Shown: positions 12,327-18,436 of the stretch, piece after piece | How the letters are laid out: each line of letters starts with the position of its first letter | Numbering within the stretch: position 1 is the first letter of the stretch | Origin: Candidatus Nomurabacteria bacterium | GTDB lineage: Bacteria > Patescibacteriota > Minisyncoccia > Phycocordibacterales > UBA9973 | Length of the DNA stretch: 18,436 bases | Direction of reading: 5' to 3' | NCBI GenBank assembly: GCA_943359425.1 | Contig: CALRHN010000006.1 | Location: 1 to 18,436 of the forward strand | The notes under the pieces: generated by a model | Database searches by the model: none | What the model saw: only the letters and a program-made list of their open reading frames with translations | What the model was told of the DNA's origin: nothing | Program-made: the position numbers and the translations under genes

Positions 12327-15067
12327 TACTTGCCTGTTTGAATCTGGGCGAGCTTGGCCTCTTGGAGCAGTTTCCAGAAATTATCTCCCCCGTGCGCTTT
12401 CACTGCATCCTCCCCGCCTAACATATTCTCGGCCCACGGGAGGATCTTCAACTGCTCAATAGCGCCTTTGTGGGCAAGGATCTGATCAGTATTGTTATCC
12501 TTGAATATCTTCTCCCAGCCGTCTGCGCGATTGTCAGCGAGCGTATTGCCGTATGCCTGGGCGGCCATATCGTGCAAAGTCTTCTCGACGCCCGTATTGA
12601 GGACGCGGTCGAGTTCCGTGGACGAGAGTCCTGACAGATCGATCGGTATATGATTGGTCGCTGCGACTTCGAGGACGCGGTCGATCTGTGTCGGTGCCAT
12701 TCCGGTGAAATCAACATGCCCGGCGCCATGGCTCAAGAAGTTTCCTATCTCTACATTGGTTGCGCTATCAATGCCGCTAGCAGTGAGTACACCCGATCCG
12801 TCGGCTACGGCTGTCGCGTCTTCGACTATCGGACCAGTTCCGCCTCCTTGGTGGATCGTATCTATAACACCCGGAACTGCACCGTTCGGTACAGGACCGT
12901 TCATCGAGCTCGTAACAGATGCATGCATGATATTGCCTGCCGATCCAGGAGGAGGAACTGCTCCCGCCATCGTTTCCGTCGTTGGTGGTACTGTTCCGCT
13001 TCCACTTCCTGTGACATGCGAGAGGTCTCCTTTCACATGGAGATCACCAGTTATCGTCTTGATGTCGTCATGTCCCGTGATGCCGGTGTCCACATCGCCG
13101 ACTTTGTCGAGATGTTCGGCGTGCAGTATCTTCTCCCAGCCCTGATTTGTAACTTTTCCCACGAAGTGCTCTGCACCGGTCTGGAGTACACCCTGATCCC
13201 ATGCCTTATCCGCGATGCCTTCGAGCTTGCCGACGACGGCGTTAAATTTCGCGTGATCGGTGACTTCAAATTGTCCTGTTGCCGGATCAAAGTGCGCTGC
13301 CGCAGCGAGATCGCTGGCCTTAACATCCATGATGTTGTGGCCTTTGAAAAGTTCGAGCAGGTTCTGCGAGATGTTGAGAGCCTTCGCGCCGTCAGCGATC
13401 GTGAATGCGCCATCCTTGATCTCCATCTGATCGAGAGCGATCGACGAGAAGACGCGCTCGGCTTCAGCCGGTACGCCGTTCTGACCGAGTGTCATCTTAA
13501 ATTCAGTCGTGACGCCCTTGCCTGCAGGAGATACCACACCTTTTCCTTCGGGAGTTTTAGCATCGCTCGTTGTTCCTCCTTTGGTGGCATCCTGTGTCTT
13601 GTTGTCTCCACCCGCCGGGGCGGCGTTCTTATTCCCCGCACTTGTCGAGTCGGATTTTTCTATCGGAGTACCGTTCTTGTTGCCAACATTTGTCGAGTCA
13701 GATTTCTCTGGAGCCGCGCCCTTGTTAAGAGTCGAATCAGTCTTACCTGCTCCACTGACTATATTCTTGCTAACTGTCGTGTCCTTGCTGGCGAGAGTGG
13801 AATCATTCTTTTGTATGACTTGAGAGCTGTCGGACTTCTGCTCTACCGCAGAACTGTCTGTCGCCATCTTGGTCTGATTGATATTTTTCGCCGTGTCATT
13901 GCTGGAAACGTTGGTCGAGTCCTTCTTCCACGGCCACCAAGATTTCTTGTCCGCACTCGCCGTGTCTTTCGGAGCGACAGTAGTGCCTTTTACATGTTCT
14001 GTCGGCGCTGTTCCTCCATGGCCGAATATTCTTTGATTCCATGCCTGGGCTTTCGAGACTTCTTCCGCCGAACCCATGCCATGCGCTTTGAGTTCTGTGT
14101 TAGCGATGAAAGATACGCCGTAACCGACTGCAAACATAGATGCGATTTTTAGGCCCGTCTTCGTCCCACGGACCCAACCTTCCACCTTCGCGGCCTTCTT
14201 GTAGTTCTGTTCGATTTGTGCGATCTTCTGTTCCACAGAGAGGCCCGCACTTTCTTTTTTGAGTTTCTTCTTTCCCAAGGACCCCTCTTTCACCACCCAG
14301 TTCATCGCTGAATCAAGCCCTTTATTCATGGCCCCAATAGCTTTCTTCGTCACTGGCGACAGTCCGAGAGCGGTTACGCCCGCGCGTCCCCATCGCCAGC
14401 CGACAGCTGCCGCTCCGCCGATGCCTGCTCCTATCCCTACGGTACTCATAGCTCCCAGCGTTGCTGTCCCCATCGCAGTCGTGGTAGTTATCTTCGCGAG
14501 TTTTCTTCCCATCCATGCCATCTTGCTCTTCTTCCAGAGCCCTTTGTCGTCCGACGTATACCAGCTCCAGAATTTCTTCAAGTAATTACTCTTCTTCGGT
14601 TCGAGCGAATGGAAATCGTTGTTCTCTTGGCCGATCTTGTTATAGATCTCCGTTGCCATGAATTTGTCGAGCTCTGCTTCGACGGCAGTCAGTGGAATTC
14701 CCAATTTATCGAGCTCTTCCCTCTTCTCTGCATAAAGCGTACTCCAGTATTCCTGGCGAGCTTCTTTGTACCTCTGTTCGTTTATATTTTTATTTGCCGC
14801 CGCACTTGCACGCGCGTCAGCGAGTTTCTGTTCGGCGAGCTTGCGTGCCTTTTCAAAGTCCGTCGGGTCTAATGATGGCGGACGAGGAGGCAGGGGTGGA
14901 GTTTTCGACGGATCCGCATCAGGATCCTCGCCTTTATCCAAAGCATCGAGACGATTCAGCAAGATCTTGAGCGTCTCCTTGTCCGCTACGGTGTCAGCCT
15001 CGATAGATTCGAGTTCTCCTTTCTTTCCGGTGAGCAATTCTTCAGTTGTTAGTGTTCCTTCGGGCAT
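12326..15067 (-). CDS. 913-residue protein of unknown function with hydrophobic segments, Ser/Thr-rich repeat linker and tandem repeats
   Basis: No named family recognised. Layout: charged N-terminus with a Pro-rich stretch (57-64); helical, coiled-coil-like region (68-150); Trp/Lys-rich segment (160-190); Gly/Ala hydrophobic stretch (199-223) and a second hydrophobic segment (305-322), either of which could cross the membrane; a long Ser/Thr/Asp/Lys linker with a recurring DST motif (382-475); then a C-terminal part (about 520-913) with two WEKI motifs (644-647 and 851-854) and a 24-residue tandem repeat (785-832). There is no N-terminal signal peptide, so a cytoplasmic N-terminus with a membrane hairpin is my best guess. 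The start ATG is one base after the TAA of the 629-residue gene (TAATATG) with no Shine-Dalgarno, so translation is probably by reinitiation. The two proteins are therefore likely partners, perhaps in the envelope. Confidence 0.8.
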   Translation of the reverse strand: MPEGTLTTEELLTGKKGELESIEADTVADKETLKILLNRLDALDKGEDPDADPSKTPPLPPRPPSLDPTDFEKARKLAEQKLADARASAAANKNINEQRYKEARQEYWSTLYAEKREELDKLGIPLTAVEAELDKFMATEIYNKIGQENNDFHSLEPKKSNYLKKFWSWYTSDDKGLWKKSKMAWMGRKLAKITTTTAMGTATLGAMSTVGIGAGIGGAAAVGWRWGRAGVTALGLSPVTKKAIGAMNKGLDSAMNWVVKEGSLGKKKLKKESAGLSVEQKIAQIEQNYKKAAKVEGWVRGTKTGLKIASMFAVGYGVSFIANTELKAHGMGSAEEVSKAQAWNQRIFGHGGTAPTEHVKGTTVAPKDTASADKKSWWPWKKDSTNVSSNDTAKNINQTKMATDSSAVEQKSDSSQVIQKNDSTLASKDTTVSKNIVSGAGKTDSTLNKGAAPEKSDSTNVGNKNGTPIEKSDSTSAGNKNAAPAGGDNKTQDATKGGTTSDAKTPEGKGVVSPAGKGVTTEFKMTLGQNGVPAEAERVFSSIALDQMEIKDGAFTIADGAKALNISQNLLELFKGHNIMDVKASDLAAAAHFDPATGQFEVTDHAKFNAVVGKLEGIADKAWDQGVLQTGAEHFVGKVTNQGWEKILHAEHLDKVGDVDTGITGHDDIKTITGDLHVKGDLSHVTGSGSGTVPPTTETMAGAVPPPGSAGNIMHASVTSSMNGPVPNGAVPGVIDTIHQGGGTGPIVEDATAVADGSGVLTASGIDSATNVEIGNFLSHGAGHVDFTGMAPTQIDRVLEVAATNHIPIDLSGLSSTELDRVLNTGVEKTLHDMAAQAYGNTLADNRADGWEKIFKDNNTDQILAHKGAIEQLKILPWAENMLGGEDAVKAHGGDNFWKLLQEAKLAQIQTGK
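12572..12715 (-). repeat. 24-residue tandem repeat in the 913-residue protein (two diverged copies of 72 bp)
   Basis: Residues 785-808 begin VDFTGMAPTQIDRVLEVA and residues 809-832 begin IDLSGLSSTELDRVLNTG. The shared pattern is hydrophobic-D-hydrophobic-(S/T)-G-hydrophobic-x3-(Q/E)-hydrophobic-DRVL. The DNA copies have diverged, so the duplication is old and kept at the protein level. It looks like a short strand-helix unit. Confidence 0.65.
13643..13924 (-). repeat. DST-motif low-complexity linker with a 48-bp imperfect duplication
   Basis: Encodes residues 382-475 of the 913-residue protein. DST or DSS recurs six times (KDSTNV, SDSSQV, NDSTLA, TDSTLN, SDSTNV, SDSTSA). The last two sit in a 16-residue, 48-bp imperfect duplication (EKSDSTNVGNKNG versus EKSDSTSAGNKNA) whose second copy continues to about 13620. 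This is likely a flexible, possibly modified spacer. Confidence 0.6.
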
Positions 15068-15068
15068 A

Positions 15069-16958
15069 TTATTTATGTAACTTATTATACTCCGCTGTCA
15101 CCTGTTCTTGGTATTTCTTCGCTTCTTCAAGCATGCGTTCTTTACCTTCAGCCGCTCCAATATCTTTTGTGATAATAATTCCATCAGGCCCGACAATAGT
15201 GTAAAGAGCTTTTTCATCCCTAACCATCATACGACCCTTCTCGTCTCGGGGTAGCTCATCTTTATTCTGTAGTCTCATGATAAATCCGTTTGCTGTACAC
15301 CAAACGGCATTATGCGTTCTATCGGTAATGGAAGGAAAGTAACGAGTATCTATATCAGTGTAATCTTCATCCGTCATGTGTTTCCAGCCGATATTTCTCC
15401 GGATTCGCGGGTCGAGTTTTTCAAGCGTAAACCATTTCAACGGATTTTCTCCGTTTGTTCTGTCGATGAGACGTTCTACTTCTTCCAAGCGGCGTTCTTT
15501 TCCCCTGATTTTTCCTGCCGAGAATGGGTATACTTTTTCGATGAAAGATTTTGATTTTTTCTCCAACGCTTCAAGTTCTTGCAGAAGTTTTTCTCGCTCC
15601 GTCTTCAGGTTTTGAAAGATTTCCTTCTGTTTGTCAGGCGTCGATAACTTCCATTCTTCCAGCGCTTTCAAATATGCGAACTCGGACTCTTCATATTTCT
15701 TATCAGATTCTATTTCCCCTATCTTCTCATTCAATCGGCGCGTGGTATAGGTGTTGCGTCCGACCCAATTTTGAGGATGGGTTAAGTCATGTATGTTGCG
15801 TTTACCCTTTAATTCTTCCAAGGCTTTCTCGCTTGCCTTGATCTTATTTTTCTCACGTTCGCTTGTTGCAGGCTCCGAATAAAAGGTCGTTACAATCTCC
15901 TTTTCTTCTTTCTCGCCCAGATGTGTTGGCTCTGGCGTCTCATCGTCCTTTGCCTCTTCAGACTCTGTCGCAACTTCTTTTTCTTCTGGGGGCGTAGTTT
16001 TTCCGAAAATATTTTCCACTGCTGTTACCAGTTCGGGATTGCTACCGTCCGTTTTTGCCTTGTGATAGGCTTCGGCGATCAATTTCTCGTCGAATTTTGC
16101 GAGACCAGCCAATTTTGTCAGAGCGAGGATCGCATCTGTCTTGTCGCTCACTTCTCCTGCATGCAGCGCTTCTTCTGTGCTTGCTACATCTTTTAATGCA
16201 TCGGGGATTTCTTCGGAGCTTTCAGTGCCTGTATTTTTTGCTGTTACAACCGATCCTATCAGACTGCCCAGTGCAGCTTTCTTTTCCTCGGCCAGCTTCT
16301 GCTCGAGTTCAGCGATCTCTTCGCTGATTTTCTTCGCACGCTTTTCCCGATCGGCGATACGGAGAGCGAGCTTATTCGCCTCTTGTTTGATCGCTTCGAT
16401 CTCTTTTTGTCGTGCCTGCGCCTTCAATTCTTCCGCAGAGAGCGGTTTTAGTTTCGCTCTCTCTTCTTCGATGACTCCGAATGCCGTCATGTCGTCGGCG
16501 TAATCTTTTTCGAGTTTTTTTACTAGCGCAACCCTTTTCTTCGCCTCGAGCTTCGCTTTTTCTTTTTCAAATTCTAGAGTGATAAGTTTCTTTGCCGTTG
16601 CAATAGAGTCTTTATTCCATTCTTCGACGAGCGCATCCTCGTCGGCGGTGCGTTTCTTTTTCTTGCCGAGCACTTCCATTTTCACTGTTTGTTCGGCGAT
16701 TATCTTTTGGGCCCGTTCGGCAAATGCCAACCGGACGTTCTTATCTTCGAGCCCCACTTTCTTTTCTTCCAGCCTCTGTTCGGTTTCTTTGACCAACGTT
16801 TCTTTCTGATCATCGGTGAGGTCTTCTATATTCAAATTTTGTTTCCCAAGTGTCAAAGACTCGGCGAGCGCTTTTTCTAGTGCATTCTCCGTGCTTTTCA
16901 ACGCTTCCTCTGTCGATATCTTTGTCGTATTTAGTTCCTCGAGCGGTGACTTTGCCAT
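15069..16958 (-). CDS. 629-residue coiled-coil protein of unknown function
   Basis: No signal peptide and no membrane segment; very rich in Glu, Lys and Ala. Residues about 10-235 are near-continuous charged coiled coil (for example EEIAELEQKLAEEKKAAL at its end). A middle region (about 240-370) is acidic with Pro and Thr, partly disordered, and contains a small helical stretch (around KTDAILALTKLAGLAKFDEK). A second coiled coil covers about 375-490. The last part (about 490-615) looks like a compact globular domain with several Trp and one Cys, ending in a beta-rich YTIVGPDGIIITKD segment. A structural or scaffolding role is plausible from architecture only. It is the first gene of its unit: a hairpin ends about 50 bases upstream, a TATAAT lies 18 nt before the ATG, and its stop is one base before the next start. 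Confidence 0.8.
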   Translation of the reverse strand: MAKSPLEELNTTKISTEEALKSTENALEKALAESLTLGKQNLNIEDLTDDQKETLVKETEQRLEEKKVGLEDKNVRLAFAERAQKIIAEQTVKMEVLGKKKKRTADEDALVEEWNKDSIATAKKLITLEFEKEKAKLEAKKRVALVKKLEKDYADDMTAFGVIEEERAKLKPLSAEELKAQARQKEIEAIKQEANKLALRIADREKRAKKISEEIAELEQKLAEEKKAALGSLIGSVVTAKNTGTESSEEIPDALKDVASTEEALHAGEVSDKTDAILALTKLAGLAKFDEKLIAEAYHKAKTDGSNPELVTAVENIFGKTTPPEEKEVATESEEAKDDETPEPTHLGEKEEKEIVTTFYSEPATSEREKNKIKASEKALEELKGKRNIHDLTHPQNWVGRNTYTTRRLNEKIGEIESDKKYEESEFAYLKALEEWKLSTPDKQKEIFQNLKTEREKLLQELEALEKKSKSFIEKVYPFSAGKIRGKERRLEEVERLIDRTNGENPLKWFTLEKLDPRIRRNIGWKHMTDEDYTDIDTRYFPSITDRTHNAVWCTANGFIMRLQNKDELPRDEKGRMMVRDEKALYTIVGPDGIIITKDIGAAEGKERMLEEAKKYQEQVTAEYNKLHK

Positions 16959-16976
16959 ATATATAAAGGTAGCCTA

Positions 16977-16982
16977 ATTATA
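16977..16982 (-). promoter_or_regulatory. Candidate -10 (TATAAT) for the 629/913/99-residue gene group
   Basis: A perfect TATAAT lies 18 nt before the ATG at 16958, in the only AT-rich non-coding gap of this part and just downstream of the preceding gene's hairpin. No convincing -35 and no Shine-Dalgarno in the short predicted leader. Confidence 0.5.
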
Positions 16983-17006
16983 CTCTAAATGTATTGAAAA
17001 TAAAGG

Positions 17007-17033
17007 AAGCCGCTGAGTTTGTCTCAACGGCTT
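17007..17033 (-). terminator. Probable Rho-independent terminator after the small secreted protein gene
   Basis: 11-bp stem with one mismatch (AAGCCGCTGAG paired with CTCAACGGCTT) around a 5-base loop, 25 bases after the stop at 17059. On the minus strand it is followed by CCTTTATTTTC, a T-rich but imperfect tract. It fills most of the 100-base gap 16959-17058, in which I see no gene. Confidence 0.7.
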
Positions 17034-17058
17034 CGGTCTTGCCTCGGGTAGAGGTTCA

Positions 17059-17505
17059 CTAATGGCTCGCGGGACCAGGTAAATTGTTTACCCATGCACC
17101 TCTGCCAATCAAAGGCGCGGATGCGGCAAACTTAACCAGTGCCTCGGTTACTTTGTCTTTGTCATACCCTGTTCCTTTGGTCACAATAAGCGCTGATTTT
17201 AAAAGTTCCACTTTCGTTACTCCGGGGATTGCAAACACTGCATTGGTGAGCGTTGTCTGTTTTATCCCGCTGGTGGAATTCTTACCGGCTCCTTCGTAAG
17301 TGCGGGCAGGGCTGCCCAAGGTAAAGTTAACAGTAAAGGTGTCAGCTACCGCTCCGGGAGCGATGGTTAGCTGAGCATCAAACTGCTCTTTTCCCGTGGT
17401 GTCCTTGTCGAACTTTACGGTGCTGGTAGTGCTTTGTGCGTTAGCGTTTTGTCCTACTGTGGCTAACAAAAACAGGGTTACGAATAAAAAGAATGTTGAT
17501 TTCAT
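17059..17505 (-). CDS. Small secreted protein, 148 residues; C-terminal half vaguely like an Nfu N-terminal or ferredoxin-like domain
   Basis: The start MKSTFFLFVTLFLLATVGQ is a signal peptide with likely cleavage after ANA (residue 23); the mature protein is about 125 residues without Cys. Residues about 24-66 look beta-rich. Residues about 85-130 (TLTNAVFAIPGVTKVELLKS, then ALIVTKG and a helix with KDKVTEALVKF) follow a helix-strand-strand-helix pattern. The FAIPGV..V...S..I.VTK layout recalls the Nfu/NifU N-terminal domain, but an exported Nfu would be odd and similarity by eye is weak. The signal peptide ending in NAQ and the codon choices (more TTA, AAC and ACA than neighbours) look more like Bacteroidota than the rest of the window. 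It follows the L,D-transpeptidase by 49 bases and is closed by a hairpin. No Shine-Dalgarno. Function unknown. Confidence 0.7.
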   Translation of the reverse strand: MKSTFFLFVTLFLLATVGQNANAQSTTSTVKFDKDTTGKEQFDAQLTIAPGAVADTFTVNFTLGSPARTYEGAGKNSTSGIKQTTLTNAVFAIPGVTKVELLKSALIVTKGTGYDKDKVTEALVKFAASAPLIGRGAWVNNLPGPASH

Positions 17506-17554
17506 TGGATGAAATTTTGTTTTTCAAGATGACGGAAGTGTCACCTTGTTTCCC

Positions 17555-18436
17555 TTACATCTTAGCATACTTCTTGATCTCTGTCAAGAGCTTCATATAC
17601 TCGAGCTCTCGAGGGGTGGGGTCGCTCAATTTCAGCACTTCATAGGTAGTCGGGTCGATCCACATAGCATCTCCCTCTACAGTTGAGGGCAATATAATGA
17701 TTCGGCCCCCCTCCCTTAAATATTCACTTATTTTGGCGATATATTCGGCGCGGATGCATCCCCAGCTAACGCGGTTATCACTCGCCGTCGGGCTGTTGAG
17801 CTTTTGCTTTTGTCCTGTGACGTCTTCAGGGAGCAGTCCATGGAGGAAAACGTTCTGTCCCTCCATATAAATGCGCCATGCATAGCCGCCATATTCTATT
17901 TTGTCCTGTTCATTGATGTCTTGCTTGCCCAAAGTGAAATATCCGGGCGGCGTGTATCCGTTCTTCGCCGGATCGCCTTCGGTCGTGACGGTGTTCGCAT
18001 TGTTCCCCTCTTTCTGTCCGAGAAGGATCGGACAGTCGTACACTATCTTGTTGTCGGGGCCGATGATGTGGAGGTGCGCTTTGTCAGGATCAACCATGAT
18101 GGTGTTGGGCGGGTACTCTTTCCGTTCGATATCGTTCCGTATCAGATCCACATATGAAACTTTGCCCGAGAACGGCAACTGATCGTAGAGTTTCATGTCC
18201 ATCTTTGCTATCAGGTCTTTCACTTCTTGAATATGTTTTTTCTCCGCTTTGTCTTTTTCTTCTTTATCAAATTTTTCTTTCTCCGCGGCGGCAATTTTTG
18301 GGTCAACACCCGTGCTCGTGGATGCTTTGTCTTTTTCAGTGTCTGAAGCCAGTTTTTTATAAGTGACTCCTGCGCCCGTACTCAATATGGCGGCTCCGCC
18401 GAGCGCGAGAAGAAGATTTTCCCCCCGGCTCTTTTT
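17555..18436 (-). CDS. L,D-transpeptidase (YkuD domain), membrane-anchored, 5' end beyond the right edge
   Basis: The frame is open from the stop at 17555 to the window edge, 293 residues visible. It begins KKSRGENLLLALGGAAIL, the end of a positively charged N-terminus and a short hydrophobic anchor or signal, so the true start lies a little beyond 18436. The TTG at 18385 inside this frame would delete that segment and I reject it. A Lys/Glu-rich helical spacer (about 35-75) leads to the YkuD catalytic domain (about 110-250), with the conserved His in FLHG (His199 in visible numbering) and the signature SWGCIR (224-229) whose Cys227, codon 17756-17758, is the nucleophile. Such enzymes cut the stem tetrapeptide of peptidoglycan and form 3-3 cross-links, or attach proteins, outside the membrane. 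It is the first visible gene of the unit ended by the hairpin at 17007-17033. Confidence 0.9.
   Translation of the reverse strand, partial: KKSRGENLLLALGGAAILSTGAGVTYKKLASDTEKDKASTSTGVDPKIAAAEKEKFDKEEKDKAEKKHIQEVKDLIAKMDMKLYDQLPFSGKVSYVDLIRNDIERKEYPPNTIMVDPDKAHLHIIGPDNKIVYDCPILLGQKEGNNANTVTTEGDPAKNGYTPPGYFTLGKQDINEQDKIEYGGYAWRIYMEGQNVFLHGLLPEDVTGQKQKLNSPTASDNRVSWGCIRAEYIAKISEYLREGGRIIILPSTVEGDAMWIDPTTYEVLKLSDPTPRELEYMKLLTEIKKYAKM

Noticed and set aside
12650..14152. 500-residue open frame on the plus strand opposite the 913-residue gene
   Set aside because: Its translation is rich in Cys, Arg and Ser without domain-like pattern, and it mirrors the low-complexity coding strand of a gene with signal-like start context. 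Typical antisense shadow.
15084..15089. TATAAT 16 nt before the start of the 913-residue gene
   Set aside because: It encodes Tyr-Asn in the last codons of the upstream gene and has no extended -10 or -35; chance is as likely as a promoter.
17506..17554. Possible hairpin (GGTGAC / GTCATC) between the L,D-transpeptidase and the small secreted protein gene
   Set aside because: The stem is six pairs with a G-T pair and has no T-run after it on the minus strand, so I do not call a terminator.
1..18436. CRISPR arrays, tRNA or rRNA genes, insertion sequences, attachment sites, TGA recoding
   Set aside because: No regular spaced repeats, no tRNA-like cloverleaf in the short gaps, no transposase, no terminal inverted repeats; uvrD uses TGA as a stop.

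Overview
The window reads as bacterial chromosome of a Patescibacteria (Candidate Phyla Radiation) member, most likely from the Parcubacteria side. The case rests on four things: a PrgI / TraC-like / VirB6-like secretion cluster of the kind seen in many CPR genomes, a small protein resembling the CPR-typical DUF5663 family, several very large orphan proteins with signal peptides or coiled coils, and very tight gene packing. The uvrD-like gene ends in TGA as a real stop, so the code is the standard bacterial one and not the TGA=Gly code of Gracilibacteria/SR1. The lineage is an inference from gene content; there is no rRNA or other strong marker here except ksgA.

All 13 genes I support lie on the minus strand, so transcription runs from high to low coordinates. 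In that order: (1) an L,D-transpeptidase whose 5' end runs off the right edge, and a small secreted protein, closed by a hairpin at 17007-17033; (2) a 629-residue coiled-coil protein, a 913-residue protein with hydrophobic segments and repeats, and a DUF5663-like 99-residue protein, closed by a clear terminator at 11943-11968; (3) a UvrD/PcrA-type helicase coupled to ksgA (16S rRNA dimethyladenosine transferase); (4) a run of envelope genes: a small secreted protein, a membrane-anchored protein with calcium-binding-type repeats, a 992-residue secreted orphan, a very large VirB6/TrbL-like membrane protein, a soluble orphan, PrgI, and the N-terminus of a TraC-like protein leaving the left edge. 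A VirB4-type ATPase would be expected beyond that edge.

Group 4 is the most interesting biology: part of a minimal type IV secretion-like apparatus together with four uncharacterised exported or anchored proteins transcribed with it. Group 2 may be a second envelope or cytoskeletal module. A second theme is gene starts. Four starts have a TATAAT-like box only 6-7 nt upstream of ATG and no Shine-Dalgarno, which fits leaderless transcription. Two downstream genes start one base after the previous stop (TGATATG, TAATATG), which fits termination-reinitiation. One gene (8776) has a strong Shine-Dalgarno. No tRNA, rRNA, CRISPR, insertion sequence or att site was seen. The longest gap between genes is about 100 bases.
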